Source of the DNA: Pleurotus djamor
Taxonomy: Eukaryota > Basidiomycota > Agaricomycetes > Agaricales > Pleurotaceae
DNA length: 64,000 nt
Assembly (NCBI GenBank): GCA_029747585.1
Contig: JAPEVF010000083.1
Coordinates: forward strand, 53,609-117,608
Reading direction: 5' to 3'
Part shown: piece after piece, positions 23,411-36,100 of the stretch
How the letters are laid out: each line of letters starts with the position of its first letter
Numbering within the stretch: the first letter of the stretch is position 1
Notes under the pieces: model-generated
What the model saw: only the letters and a program-made list of their open reading frames with translations
The model's database searches: none
Told to the model about the DNA's origin: nothing
Program-made: the position numbers and the translations under genes

Positions 23411-23993
23411 ACTCTTTGGACATCTTGTTGACGATCTATGGACATTTTACAATGCATTATATCGTACCCATCTCTCGCATCTGCTGTTTCATGTTATGTG
23501 CTCACTGTAAACACACCATTTGCATTCTTTTACCCATTGCTCAAGGACTTCCTAACTTATACATCTAGCGGCTGTTGTCATATAGTCATATCTACCCGTA
23601 TCATATTGGTGTTTTTGGGCAATCAACGGATTCGAAGGTGCCGCGTCATTGTGCTCTTCCATTCGTGCTTGCTACTTCCCTACAGGAGGGCCCCTTTTGT
23701 CTACGAAACTTCGGCCATCCACCCTTCAAAGCTTCGTCCTCGTTCCAGCGCGGTATTCGCCCTGTGAGTGTATTCACACAGGCACTCTCGGACGCATTTC
23801 TGACGAATTGAGTAGGTGTATGCGCCATCTTCGTCGACCCGCCCTACTCTAGTCTAAGGTCACACATCCTCGGATGAGGTCACGCATCATGAACCTATAA
23901 AAGCCCGCCTCCCAAGTTCGCGATCCTTTCTTCTCAACCACCATCATCTACCCTTTCATCAGCCTATACACCTATCCACACAGTAAACCTATC
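23411..23993. other. intergenic, 3' UTR and promoter
   Basis: About 580 bp with no gene recognised. Holds the TATA box described at 23896 near its right end. Confidence 0.5.
23896..23903 (+). promoter_or_regulatory. TATA box of small secreted protein gene
   Basis: TATAAAAG lies 91-98 bp upstream of the ATG at 23994 and is followed by a CT-rich, CA-rich leader. The spacing suits a strongly expressed fungal promoter. Confidence 0.6.
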
Positions 23994-24651
23994 ATGAAGC
24001 TCGCCTTTTTCCTTCCTACCATCGCCCTCTTCTTTTGCTTCGCGTCGACCGCCATGTCCGAATTCAACGAACGATCTCCAGGAGGTCTCTCTCTCGGTCA
24101 GAATGGAATGCTTCTCTTCCAGCGTCGCGATGAAAATCAGACCTTTGTGAACGAGGCGGGAGCGTCTCCGGATGTGTACGCCAAGACGCTGGCGGCGAGC
24201 ATCGTCGATGTTAAGAAGCTGATTCGTGGTCTCGGTATGTCCTCTGATTCATGGATACGCTCGCAGTCAGCGTGCTTACACGAGGCTTTAAGAGGAGAAG
24301 TTTGAAACCGCCCCGACTCCAAGTGAAGTCCAGCAAGCGATCGCACCGTTGTTGTCGACCCTTGTTGCGATTCAAGATACGCTCGACAACGTCAACGCGG
24401 CTGGGCTGCAGAAGCAAGTCTTGGCGCTGAGATCTGAGCTAAAGCAGCAGGCCGAGGGTTTGATAGCGCGACTACAGCTTTGCATCAACGACTTTCCAAT
24501 CTTGAAGGATCTTCTTCTTCCTGGTGAGTCAGAATTCAGTTCCTGTGGACATCGTATCGTAATTCATCGGGGCACACTAGTCGTAACGAAGATTCAGTCA
24601 CTGCTGGTAGGATTCTTGGGACCTGTCCTTCCCCCTCTTCGTCTGCCTTAG
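23994..24651 (+). CDS. small secreted helical protein
   Basis: Exons 23994-24234, 24293-24523, 24581-24651 give 180 aa. A signal peptide (MKLAFFLPTIALFFCFASTAMS) is followed by about 150 residues predicted mostly helical and amphipathic (AKTLAASIVDVKKLIRGL, VQQAIAPLLSTLVAIQDTL), with a single Cys and a hydrophobic end (SLLVGFLGPVLPPL). Size, secretion and repeated amphipathic helices recall hydrophobic-surface-binding (HsbA-like) proteins, but I see no diagnostic motif, so the family is open. The TATA box and clean 5' leader suggest inducible or high expression. Confidence 0.7.
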
Positions 24652-24912
24652 GAAGATCGCATTGTATGCAGGTTTTTTTNGTATCCCCTCCTATCATATA
24701 CCCCTACGTTATTTTCAGGAGTGCCGATTCGGCCGTAACTAGATGCGATCCATGTGGTCGACGTTATCCACTTGTTAGTCCATTCTCAGGCCGCTTTTAG
24801 CACAACCTTGTGCTCCAGGACGCTAATAAGTCAGCCGGAATCCAGTGGCTATGTTCTCTCTCGCCACACCACTCGATACCCTTCCTTCCAAGGGTTCACT
24901 GCGCCATCACCG

Positions 24913-26595
24913 ATGTCGTATACCAGTCTGCCTAGCTACGTAGCACCCTCCATCGTGGGCGGTCGCATTCCGACATACACGGCTGAACCTCCGTCGAATG
25001 AACTCAGGCTTGCGATAGCCGCCGTTGCGCCGCCACGTCCCTCGGGAACATATGTCAAGCAGACTAAGAACGGTAATCTCAAACTCCAACTAAACGATCA
25101 AGAGGAGGGCGTTGAGATTCCGTTGTATGGGACGAGCAGCTTGATCGAAGGTGAAGTACAGCTTTCTGGTAAGGCAGACAACGTCAACAGTGTGGAAGTA
25201 AAGGTGAGTTTCGCTTGTGTTGATACCGAGAATCGTAGCGTGGTTGAATCATCTGACTTCCGTGTGTATTCAGGTCGAAGGCAGACTGCGCATCAAGGAA
25301 ATTGCTGAAGGCGGTCACACGTCAGCCAAGCTATGTCTTGATTCACAAACTTTGTGGACCAAGAATACAGACGGTGACCACTGTCCTGCAACCTTGCCTT
25401 TCAGTCTGAGTCTCCCAACTACATTCACGTACGAGGAGGACACATACGTGGGTCGTCTTGGGTTCATCATCACCAGCACCGGATCCTAGAAATCAAATCA
25501 TTATTATTATAGCCACTGCCTCCCACGTACGACGTGAAATTATCAGGCTTGCCGGGGTTTACTGCGACTGTTGATTACTCGATCACCGTGTTCGTCGATA
25601 AACCCCATGTCGTTCCCAATGTCGTGAAGAATACTCTCTTTGGGTCACGCTCCGACACGTATGTCTTTGACTAGCTTAACAATCCTCCGAACTAACAACT
25701 AAGTACGACATCTCGTTAGGACATTAACCACCCCATTCACCTATCACCCACGATCCCGCCCGGCCGTTCCCATCCCCCCNACCCATGATCGTATATCAGC
25801 AAGGGTACATCGATACTCCGGGATGGAAGGCGTTCAACTCGACAATAACAGCGAAATCACCCAATCTTCAGGATATTAAGACGACATTCTATATCCCTGC
25901 CTCGAGGGTTTTCTGTATGCGAGAGGCGATACCCTTTCATCTGATCATCCGCTCGTCGGCAGTCTCGCTGGCTAGCTTCATGCCATATGGGCCTAGCACT
26001 AGCAGCGCCAGCACGAGCACCAAACGGATGACGAAGATTCATTTGTTGAGACAATCTACTGTCGATGTTAGGAATACGGAGGTTCTTGGGACGAAGACGG
26101 ATATCTGGAGGGTTGATGCTATTGGAATTGGGTCGTTCCAGATTGCCGTGAGTCCATATGACTTCATCAGCTGTTATTCTTGTGTATGATTGACTCGGTA
26201 CAAAGGGAGATGGTCCCAACTGGATTGCTTATTCCGGAGAGATACCTATTTCTGATGCTGTCAAAGTCCCCGCGTTTACCGCTGCTGGGTTGACCGTCAA
26301 AGTAAGCACAAAATGCATTCTACATCGTTTGCACCACTCACCTTTCTGGCTATAGGACTACATCGTTCTTTCCTGTACACCTCCCGAACCACAGAAAGCG
26401 CCGTTCTCAGAATTGAGGTCTGTCGCTGCCGTTCGGTTGACCACGGATCCCTACACGGCCGATGGGACAGGTATTGGAGCTGGCGCGGTTTATCCTAATG
26501 GGATTGGGTTGACGAATGGGAATGGGGTACACCATGATGAAAAGGATGATTTCGGCGATGAGGATGTGGATGTTCGTGAGCCTGTTGAGGAGTAG
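24913..26595 (+). CDS. alpha-arrestin-like protein
   Basis: Fungal arrestin-related adaptor, a class that links Rsp5/NEDD4-type ligases to membrane cargo. Exons 24913-25203, 25274-25447, 25513-25658, 25720-26147, 26206-26301, 26356-26595, about 457 aa. The N-terminal arrestin fold shows LYGTSSLIEGEVQLSG and VEVKVEGRLRIKE. The C-terminal fold shows DIKTTFYIPASRVFCMREAI followed by PFHLIIRSSAVSLASFMPYG. The tail is acidic. No clear PPxY ligase-binding motif was noticed. In exon 4 the frame slips at the single N at 25780 in CCCCCCNACCC; dropping the N gives continuous VPIPPPMIVYQQG, so the N is almost certainly a spurious base. Confidence 0.78.
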
Positions 26596-27009
26596 AGTGA
26601 AATATGTATTTATACGTATCATATACTTTGATTCTTGACTGTAAACAGGCAGTGAACGTTGATCGTTGAACGTTCAATAGGGTAAGCTTGGGGTAAGCCA
26701 AAGAGTCAAGACAGACTTCAGATGCGCGTCATAATAGGCGCCAGAGGCTTCCTTGAAGCTGCCTCCGACTCTGCGACAACGATACCCGAACGATGCTCCA
26801 TAATTTTGAGAAAACTGGAACGCGCAAGAGATTCGAATGAGATGTGATGGGAATCAAGGTGCTATGCACGTGGACGTGCTTGTTTATAAGTATCACTGCT
26901 TCTGTTAGCGTCAACGTTCCTCGTCTCAACTTTCCTCCAGTCTTCATGCACACGGGTGATGGCCCCGTCCAGGCGTCTCTGAGCGTATCTAACAGTCGTA
27001 CACACTCTT
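26596..27009. other. intergenic, no gene seen
   Basis: About 410 bp between the arrestin and the first member of the F-box array. Contains short inverted words around GAACGTTGATCGTTGAACGTTC at 26653-26674. No coding signal. Confidence 0.45.
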
Positions 27010-28110
27010 AAGGTGTATACGACATCATCGTATACAACCTGCGCAATGATAAACGATCCTTGAAGGCATGTTCGCTGGTCACTTCGGCGTGGCCGTCATC
27101 GTCTCAGAAATTGCTACACCGGACGATGCTCTTTCGGAATAGCCTGCCTTTCTCTGAAGGAGAAGAGGCTTAGAGCTCTCAGGACTCAATATCAGGTCCC
27201 GGGAAGACTCGTGACCTACTCGATATCTCCTTCCACCTACTGCGATACNGCCCGTTCCTTCGTCATTCGTGGGGATCGCGGGACGACTGCCCTGCGATGT
27301 GGCAACTACAGACAGAGCCCCCGAAGCCCCCTCGTGCCGGACTCTTCACTGCTATCTTTTCTCAGGAATATCAATGCTTTCGTGCTGCCATCGCTCGCCA
27401 GCATGAAACTTCGTGACTTGACATGGACAGCGATCAACACAGGCCTTCAACGCTAATTGATCTCGCTGCTCTCTGGACCATACATCAAGGAAGCTCGTTG
27501 TACAACTGCGGTATTCCTTTGGGTATGCAGTGGCTAACGTTCGTTGGTCCTGGGACGAGGTCACTAAAGTTGGATGCTGTCTCTGTTTCGGAGGCCTTCG
27601 GTGCCATGCACAAGATGGATTTACCTGTCTCTTCTGCACCATGCTTGACTGAACTGGACATAGGACTCCAATCCACTCCCGAGTTGGCCCAATGGATACT
27701 TCACTCACCCGAAGCTCCCGACGATCCAAGGACTCAACCACGTACAGAAACAGCGTTTTTTTCATGGCGTGAGAGTCTCGCTACCACTTCCTTAGGCTGT
27801 TCCACCGGCAAGGATGGTCTCTTTGAATTCATCCAAGCCGCTCCGGGCCTGACAACACCCACCCAACATTGGAGTACCTTCACATCCTGTCCTGCACTTC
27901 CCGACAATTCCGCTGGTTGGTGTCTTCCTTCCCACCATCCGATTCGTCGCCTCCCTTTCCGTGTCGCACAGTTTCTACAAAATTGAAATACATCTTCGTT
28001 GCGATGTGGGTCGAATATAGCTGGATAGCAGGGATGCCCTCCTGTAACACCTTAGACGTGGTACTGTTCCAAGTCTGCGAAGCTGTTGCCCATGCTGGCG
28101 CGTCCAATCA
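27010..28110 (+). pseudogene. F-box family relic 1
   Basis: First of a series of paralogues. The F-box (VYDIIVYNLRNDKRSLKACS) starts without an ATG in frame and runs into a TAG at about 27171. The rest of the protein is found in pieces in other frames: SFVIRGDRG, FLRNINAFVLPSLASM, IPLGMQWLTFVGPGTRSLKL, SAPCLTELDIGLQ, ELAQWILHSPEAP and FRWLVSSFPPSD. Several independent frameshifts make it non-functional. Confidence 0.8.
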
Positions 28111-28213
28111 CGTCAGCCAGGTTAAAACCCCCGTCTATCCTAACATCTTCATCGAAGATCACTGATCAGGCGCAGCTCTCGGGCGTCAAGAGCCCTTCTT
28201 GTCTTGAACCATC

Positions 28214-29579
28214 ATGATCGCCAGTGTGGTTCTCCCTCAAGATATCTACACCATCATCATAGACAATCTACGCGATGATAAACCGTCTCTGAAGGCATGC
28301 TCACTAGTTTCTTCGACGTGGCGGTGCTTGTCCCAGGCGCTGTTACACCGGACAATGGTCTTTCAAGCTACCTTACATCCACCTGTGGGAGGTGTCGATG
28401 GGCAGTCAAGTGGTTCGGTTATGGGCTCGGAGAAGGTCCGTCTCCTGCTCGAGACATCCTCCCATCTATTGCGATATGCTCGCGCTTTTCTCATTTATGG
28501 GATTCCCCCTCACGATCTCAGAAGATACAGGCTGCGCCCGCCTCGCGTGTCAGATCCCTCCTTGGCCGTTCTCCTCAAACGAATCAGTACTCTTGCACTG
28601 TCTTCGCTTGCCAGCGTTGAACTCCGTCGCTTGAAATGGGCGGAAATAACTCCAGACCTTCAATGTGCATTGTTTTTGATGCTCTCCGGGGGGTCTATCA
28701 AGGAAGTCAGCCTGGTTGACTGTACTGTCCCCTTCAGCATTCAGTGGCCGAAATTCCTTGGCCCCGAGACAAGGTCGCTCAAGCTAGATGAAATGAGGCT
28801 CTCTGATGATACCTACGCTGAAGACGAGAAATCCATCGAAAACGTGCCTATCTTTTCAGCACCGAATTTCTTCAGCATTCACATAGGACAAATCTACTCT
28901 CATAAGATGCCTGAGTGGATCCTTCATCCATTCAAGCGTCCAAGTGATCCCAAGGACCATTTGAATTCAAACATGACTGTCCTACACAGTCAATCGTTTT
29001 CCGAAAGAATCACCACCCTTTCGCTGTACTATCAGCATCACAGTGGCCCGGAATGTATCTCCAAGTTCATCCAAGCATTTCCCAGCTTAACAACACTCAC
29101 GTTTAACTCGTGTAAGGCGAGCTCTTCTTGTTCATTCCCTCCAAAGTTCTGACATGCCATTACCCTCTATAGATGGAACTCAAACCGCCGTACCAATGAA
29201 CAAAATTATCCGCATTCCAACATTACATGAACTGCACATTGTAGCCTCTGCTGCGCAAATATCCTGGCTACTATCATCCTTCGGAACCATCAACTCGCCC
29301 AGCTATTCATCCTTAACAAAGCTGAAAACCATACACATTCATATGAGCGTTGGATGCGAGCCCTTTGCGGACATGATCCCTCCCCTCCCCTTCCCCGATT
29401 TACTACACAAAGTCTGAACTCTCGATGGAATTGTGGCGAATATTCCCAACGTGGAGGTCACCCTGCTAATGGTTGTGTCGGCGCACGGGCCGGGGGCTGC
29501 TGAAAGGGCGAGACAGACGAAAACGACACTGGCCAGCTGGCGGGCTGAGGTGAAAATGATTAGGTTGGACATACGGTGA
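28214..29579 (+). pseudogene. F-box family member 2, premature stop near the C-terminus
   Basis: Exons 28214-29111 and 29173-29579 would give 434 aa. It has an F-box (LPQDIYTIIIDNLRDDKPSLKACSL), an LRR-like middle (FLGPETRSLKLDEMRL) and the shared phase-1 intron. In exon 2 the frame is interrupted by TGA at 29415-29417, exactly where paralogues have a Gln/Arg codon (LLHKV-stop-TLDGIVANIPNVEV), and then continues open to TGA at 29577-29579. A product lacking the last 54 residues could still be made, so it may be an active truncated allele rather than dead. Confidence 0.75.
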
Positions 29580-29827
29580 AGTTCCGTCTGACAATTGTAG
29601 GCCTTCGCTATGGTTTATGATTATTACGATAATAACACGGACTCTATGCCATAGAACTCCAGATCCCTGGCCAAAGCACAATATTCAACTATTCTCCCCA
29701 AATTCTCCCCCCAGATTATTGGCAATCCTCGCATATGTCTTCCCTTGGGAAAGCAGATCAAGCGTCCAGCGGTACCACTACTCGCTTGGACCTGGCCGCG
29801 AGGACCTTTTATAACATAGCTTCGGCT

Positions 29828-31237
29828 TCAAGGTTCTTCCAACTTGAGGACTTTGATATCGGCTCCTAAACCGGCCAATGTCGTCTTCGCCTGTTCGTCG
29901 TCTTCGTGCTCAATCCTTGCTTGATCATCCTGGTGCGAAGGCTCCAGAATCGTAATCTTCAAATTGACCTCAACGCCAGGGATGAAGGAAACAACTTCAT
30001 CGAATTCCAGGATTTTGACCAGGAGCTTGGACACGGTGGTACGAAAAGACGTGGTCGCGGTACGACTCAGTTCAACAGGCGTGTCAATAGAGACGATTTT
30101 CGGTTTCGTTTGGACGATGTGATATGGTGATAGAGGCGATAGATTGGATGGTCGGAAAGATGATATGAGCCAGGAAAAGGGCACAGAGGGACGTGATTGG
30201 ATATACACGTATTCCAATGTTGGGAGGCGCAGAATCTCGTCGAAAGGGAATGGAGCTACAGAGCTTTCTGTAGAGTATAACGGCGCGTGAGCGAATTATG
30301 GGGTGGGATAAGTTGAATGGGTAGCTTACGAGGGCTGAAATTGAGTGTTTTCAGACTTGAACATGCTTGGATGAGTTTGAGGGCGTGCTTGCCACTGCAT
30401 CGTCGTAGCGAGAGGGTGGTGATACTTTCGCGCCATGAAGGACCACGTAAATAGGTTGCATTAGAGGTCGACGAAGTGCTTGGATTGTCTAGAGCCTTGT
30501 TGGGCGATTGAAGGATCCAGTTGATCACTGTACCTCCACAGATGTCTTCCATGTCCAGGTCGGTGAGATTTGGTGCTGAAAACCCGGGTATGTCGTTGAT
30601 AGACTTCGGGCTCCGGAGACCTGCGCTGAAGTTTAGCGTGACAGCATTCACTTGGAGCGACCGTGTATTGGGACCAACAAACCCTAGCCACTGGATACCA
30701 TAAGGGAATGTGGAGTTGAACCAGCGAACATGCTTGATAGGCCTTATAGCGATCAGTGAGCTCAATTCCCATTGAAGGTCTACATTGGCTTTTGCGCACG
30801 TCAACTCCTGAATTTCGAGTCTTTTCGACGCTGGCGAGTGAAGGCAGTGGTAGAGTACTGATTGTCCTGAGGAAAGCGACCAAAGAGGGATTTTTTGGGA
30901 TGCGTATCACGCCCGGATATCCTGGGGTCACTCTAATGTTGCTGTCGCCACGAAGTACAAAGGTACAAGCATATTGCAATAGGTGAATTGATGTGTCGAG
31001 GAGGGCAAGTAACTTCTCTTCTGAGCTTCGAACACTTTCACATTCATCACGACCTCTAAATGAAGGCATGACGGTCGAAAATACCATCTCCTGGTGCAAG
31101 AGCCTCTGGGATGGTGAACGCCAGCCCAATGCGACCAGTGAACATGTCTTTAACGACCGTTTATCATCGAATAGGTTGTCGATGATGTTGTCGAAAATTT
31201 CCTGGGGGAATGCAGGTCTGGAAAACACAGTATTCAT
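29828..31237 (-). pseudogene. F-box family member 3, one-base frameshift
   Basis: Exons 31237-30330 and 30267-29828. F-box FPQEIFDNIIDNLFDDKRSLKTCSL near the N-terminus; the middle (IQWLGFVGPNTRSLQVNAV, PGFSAPNLTDLDMED) and C-terminus (ADIKVLKLEEP) match the family. The frame breaks in an A4 run (T4 at 30832-30835 on the plus strand); removing one A restores SVERLEIQELTCAKAN. This is either a real +1 mutation or a homopolymer error. The shared phase-1 intron (62 nt) is present. Confidence 0.75.
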
Positions 31238-32908
31238 AGATTGGGACAATGTCGAAGTCTTTGTTTTCGCCTGTGTTGAGATCACGAATCAGCGATAGAA
31301 CCGCGACGAATCACAATGGTTTCTCGATGGACGACGCACTGAGAAGTTTGCGGGGTTCTACTGTCGGGAGATGAAGAGCGCGCTTAATTAGCCGCTCAGA
31401 TGCTCTACCTCGTCCAACTTTTCCTCCGAGTCTCCCCAAAGCTGGTGGTCTGATCCCACTTATTGAAAATGCGAGCCCTTCTCGGGAGCATATTCGTCGA
31501 ACCAACTCACCGAAGCTCGCAGCGCCAGTGTCTGAATCGGACTCGCAGGGGGCACTCTTTCAAGTTCAATGGCTAGGCTTAGTTTGTACAACGCGTGTTT
31601 CTCTCATGGATTGCTCATGGAAATACAGAATGACGCAGAGGATCTGTGAAGGACAAGCTGAAGAAGGACGAGGAAAGACAGCAAGGCCCTCAGGAGAGCT
31701 GTACGGGCGCTGTCATTGCAGCAATTTTTGCAGGGGAGGGCGGAAAGAGATTTTGAGCTGTATGGCACATAGACTCAAGCCCTAGTGAACCAACTGTGCG
31801 TGTATTCTCTGTAAAAGACCGCTCGGTCAACTCAACAGTACTTATAGGACCAAGTGCATGTGCACGGCAGCTAATTATCATCGCGTTTCTGCGCAGTTCG
31901 GACGGTGGAGGACCACCCAAGAAGCGAAGAAGCTGGATCGACCCGCCACGCACCATCGTCGGGAAGGTGACCGAGAGTTACAAGCCGGGATGTTTCGAGC
32001 GTGAACCTCGTCTATCACAGCTTGTCTCCACGAACCCTGTTTGCTAGTCCATCTAAATCAAGTTGTCCGTGCAAAATATCAACAGCTCCAACCAGCGGTA
32101 CTCCCGGTCAATTAGGGATTCCAAAGCAAGCCTGTCGTCTATGTTCTTGTCTATGCCGGCGTTAGCAAAGGCCTGGGAACCTGATAATGACGAGGTCGTA
32201 TTGAGGATAAGACCCTGGGACTGGGTGCCGTCGTGTTCACCCGCGACTTCTATCCAAACGTTGAAGGCTCCGGTAACGTCCGCACTGTGATAGCGTGACC
32301 GTCTTTGGATGGCAAATGCTACTTGCCACGTTTCTGTCGTGGCCATCGCCATCAGCTCATTTGGTTCCGCGAGGAGGCTAGGATGAACCCCAAGGAAACG
32401 CTACGCGTGCGGCGTCCCAAGTCCTAGTTTTGCGTACTTCGCTGTTTCTTCTGGTGCGCCGCGTTCGTTCCCGGCTTTCTCTCTAATAACCTAAAAGCTT
32501 TTCTCAGCGTTACCACTCTCATGCTGTACACTTGGAATATTCAACCAGGATTTACCAGACATCCCAGTATTACGTCTGTGTCCTTTTGGTCGCATCTCCA
32601 TTACAATGTAATACAAGCGAGAGCTGAGGGGCAGATAACACAAAGATGCGAACATAACCAATATTCATGGCCATCGACCAGAATCAGCCAATATCAGTTC
32701 TTGCGTGGCCCTCTTTCGAACTCCTTTTGCTAGGACAGCCGAACCCATGGTCGGTGTAGCTCCATAAGCCCCCTTCGCAACCACAACCCATCGCACCTTC
32801 ACTCAAATCAGTCATCGATTCATCACTGATTGATGATCTCGGTTCTTCGGCACTGCCAACCGTATAAAGCCTCAAGCTCAAGCTTCAAGACTCCCTTTCT
32901 TACATCCT
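31238..32908. other. gene-poor stretch, no confident gene
   Basis: About 1.7 kb between two F-box copies. The only open frame worth noting is a minus-strand ORF at 32053-32352 (99 aa, ATG start), listed separately. TATAAAG at about 32863 precedes the relic at 32909. No repeat or RNA gene recognised. Confidence 0.4.
32053..32352 (-). CDS. hypothetical ORF, 99 aa
   Basis: Single-exon frame with an ATG and even amino-acid composition (for example VTGAFNVWIEVAGEH, ALESLIDREYRWLELL). No domain or family recognised, no splice evidence and no clear promoter. It could be a short real gene, an exon of a degraded gene, or chance. Confidence 0.2.
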   Translation of the reverse strand: MAMATTETWQVAFAIQRRSRYHSADVTGAFNVWIEVAGEHDGTQSQGLILNTTSSLSGSQAFANAGIDKNIDDRLALESLIDREYRWLELLIFCTDNLI

Positions 32909-34320
32909 ATGATCATGTCTCTCCAATCTGAGCCCCCAGGAGATCTACAACATCGTCGTCAACAATTTATACGATGATAAACCATCTTTAAAAGCCTGTT
33001 CGTTGGTTTCTACAGCGTGGCGGCCAGCATTGCAGAAGCTGTTACATCGGGTCTTTCGAGCCTCTATCTGGTCTTCGCCTATGGGAGATGGGAAGCCAAG
33101 TCACCCTCAAAGTCTGGCTTGGGGATCAGAGAAGGCTCGTCGCCTCCTTGATACGTCCTCCCATCTGCTACGATATGCTTGTTCCTTGGTCATCCGAGGA
33201 GGACCTTATCGTACCATTTGTCTTTGAGGATGCAAAATGGAAACCAAAGCCTCGCGTACCATACCCTTCCCTAGCGACTCTCCTCAACGAAATTAATCCT
33301 CTAGCGCTGCACTCGCTTACCGCTGTCATACTTCGCAACTTGATATGGACGACAATACACCCAGACCTTCGACGTGCGTTGATCTCGCTGCTCTACAAGA
33401 CGTCTATAAACGCCAAACGGTACCAGCTTGATTGGCATACCTTCTGATGTCCAGTGGTTGCGGTTTGTTGGACCCGAGACAAGGTTGCTGAAGCTGGATG
33501 AACTCAAGCTTTTCGGTGGCTTCGATGCTGAGCTTGAGGCACCCATCCAAGACTTATCGATCTCTTCGGCGCCAAACCTGATCAACCTCGACATCGGGAA
33601 GGTTTACTCCGAGCAAGTAACCCAGTGAATACTTCATCCATCCCAGGTCCCAAGCAATCCTAGAAATTATTCGGGCTTGATGACGACCCTGTTGCAGGGC
33701 CCTTCCTTCCGCGAACGCGTCGCCGCCTGTCACCGCCCTTTCGCTGCGCCATCAACATACCCTCGGCGTGGAACGCCTCTGTGAGCTTGTGGAAGCTTTT
33801 CCCAGCCTGACAACACTCAGTCTTCGCCTCTTAACACTTCAAGGATTACTGACTCGGTCATTATCCCAACAGAAGGATGCGAGACCCCCCTTCCATTGAA
33901 CACGATGCTCCAGTTCACAACGTTGAGCGAACTGTACATTCTACCCACCTCCGCCGCACAAATTCCCTGGTTGATATAATCCTTCGAAACAATCAGTTTA
34001 TCCGGAGTTCCATAAACCCATCCAATCGCAACAAAACCCAAAGGTGTATACATTCATATTTTGGTCGAGTTCGAGCCTACGGCCAGCCAGCTTCCCCCCA
34101 CCACCTATCCCGCTGTACTGGTCAAAACACAGGCGCTCGATGAAGTCGTTGTCCCTTCTAGCAATCCCACCGCGGAGGTGAAGTTGGTGATGACCGTGTC
34201 GACGTTCGGGTGGATGGATGGTCATCAAACAGCCGCCTTCGATGACACGGGTGGGACCCTCGTCGGCCTGCGGGCCAATCTAGAAGCGCTGAAGTTGGAG
34301 GTACCCAGGCGAGTTACGCG
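32909..34320 (+). pseudogene. F-box family relic 4
   Basis: Same family order as the intact copies but broken. The ATG at 32909 is out of frame with the F-box (PQEIYNIVVNNLYDDKPSLKACS). The LRR-like part (RLLKLDELKLFGGFDAELEAP, SAPNLINLDIGKVYS) and C-terminus (RANLEALKLEVP) lie in other frames. At least three frameshifts are needed to join them. It is closest to member 6 (40680-42095), with which it shares the FDAELEAPIQDLSISSAPNL region. Confidence 0.8.
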
Positions 34321-35159
34321 AATTGTAGCTTCGATCTTTCGTTTCAACGGTCAGATCAACTGTTCAGTCTCCGTGCTCCAAACCGCTGAGCCAAAACACA
34401 ATACTCAGATCCAATACTCCTTCGGCCAGCGCCATCTCCGCGTGTCTAGCGCACTCAATCAGTGGCATATGTCCTCATGGGGGGAGAGAGATCTGCACTG
34501 GCTCGGTATATCCTTAGGCCAATGATATCTCGATCAATGCCTGGGGATTGGCCTTCTATGGCGAAGATTGCGGATGGATGTGAGCCGCGTGTCGGGGAGG
34601 AAGANCATGGAGCTGTAGGCCTAGCACGAAGGGGTCAACATGGAGCATATCTCTGGACAACTTCGTCCTGGGAAGGCTCCCCCATGCACCCGACAAATTA
34701 CGATCAACCATGACATCTTCGCGACATCGGGCACTTACAGCCATGTTTTCATCCCCGCCTGTGGCGTGCAAGAGGCTATCCTTTCCCATGGATCTCCGCA
34801 GTCTCTGATCTGGTTGGCTTCAAGCTCTTCTGGGGCAAAAACGATGACCATGGTCCGTTTCTTGAAATAATCCACCATGTATGACGGGTCAAAAGAAGGT
34901 TCATGTGTGTGTCGGGGCGAGAGTGGGTACATTGGTTTGATGCCATCGGAATCAGTTGATTGAAACTGCTGCACAGAAGCCTTCTCATGACGCTCCTGTG
35001 GAGGGAGGGAGCATTGACATTTTCACCTACGTGATGAACCCCCCTTTGTTTCGTCGTCGGGAGAGTGCCCAACATGAATGTGTCTCATTTCATGAGTTGC
35101 TCACCAACATCAATGTGATTTGTGGATTGAGAAGCTTCGTGGCAAGGCTCAAGGCTTAA

Positions 35160-35177
35160 AGCTTAAGCGCTTAAGCT
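35160..35177. repeat. 18-bp perfect palindrome
   Basis: AGCTTAAGCGCTTAAGCT at 35160-35177 equals its own reverse complement. Preceded by GGCTTAA words. Function unknown; could be chance or a footprint of a lost element. Confidence 0.5.
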
Positions 35178-36082
35178 GAAAGGATTGTTGAACGCACCAC
35201 AATATCCAGGTGCGTGCTTCGTGCTCTACAATTTTTATTGAGTTCTCTACGAGATGTTTCGAAGCCGTGGGTGGCCTCGACTTGGAGAATTCAGCACATC
35301 TGGAAGTGTTGATGGAGACGGGTTCAATAGGATTCGTGTCTGGCTGGACCATAATGGCAAACCCACGTTGAATTACAACAACTGAGAGACGGTTGCGCGG
35401 CTCGCGACCTTGAAACCCGAGTTATCTGGCTATGCAAAGCTTGCGAAGCACAATGATAAGTCCATAATACTTACAAGAGCCACGACCAAAACACGGAGAT
35501 TGAGATGACATGACCCCGATGCAGTTTGCCAAAGGTCACTGCTTCGCGTCGGGGAAAGTGCTCAGCTGGTCCTCCCAGATTCTGCGTAGATCATGCATCA
35601 TTCAAGTTATCATTTGAGTGGGGGTGGGGATGGTTCGGGTGATCAATGACGCGGACACGCGTGACGTCGCAGGCCACGAAGAGGCTAGAGTCTTTCATCG
35701 CTTGACTCCGAACCTATATGTAAATACCCCCGGCTTCATTTGCTCAAAGTCTGCTAACAGAATTGTTTTGCCCGACACTTAGGATTCGCCTGTATATACA
35801 GGCGAACGAGTCACCAAGGTCGAACGTTGCCTCAACATCTGACGCGTCACATGGTTTGTTTCCTTCCGTTTTCTCACCGCTTTGCCCAAGCTTTGCCCAC
35901 ACTTTTCTCTCAACCACTGGCACCTCGCTGCTCCCATTGACCATCATGCAGCATGCATCACTCTTTAGCTTTGGTGCCTGCATGCTGAGTGCTATGCGAG
36001 TTCTCCGCCCCCTTCCCGAACTTGGCCGTTAAAATTAAAACACTAGTACTGGATACCGCTGTATTGTTCTCTCCAAAAGGTT

Positions 36083-36100
36083 TGACGGACTAGTCCGTCA
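36083..36100. promoter_or_regulatory. palindrome with CGG-N6-CCG, possible Zn2Cys6 factor site
   Basis: TGACGGACTAGTCCGTCA is a perfect 18-bp palindrome with CGG-ACTAGT-CCG at its core. Everted or inverted CGG triplets with fixed spacing are bound by fungal Zn2Cys6 regulators; N6 is the spacing used by Ppr1-type proteins. It lies about 340 bp upstream of the small membrane-protein gene at 36439. Binding is inference from the pattern. Confidence 0.45.
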
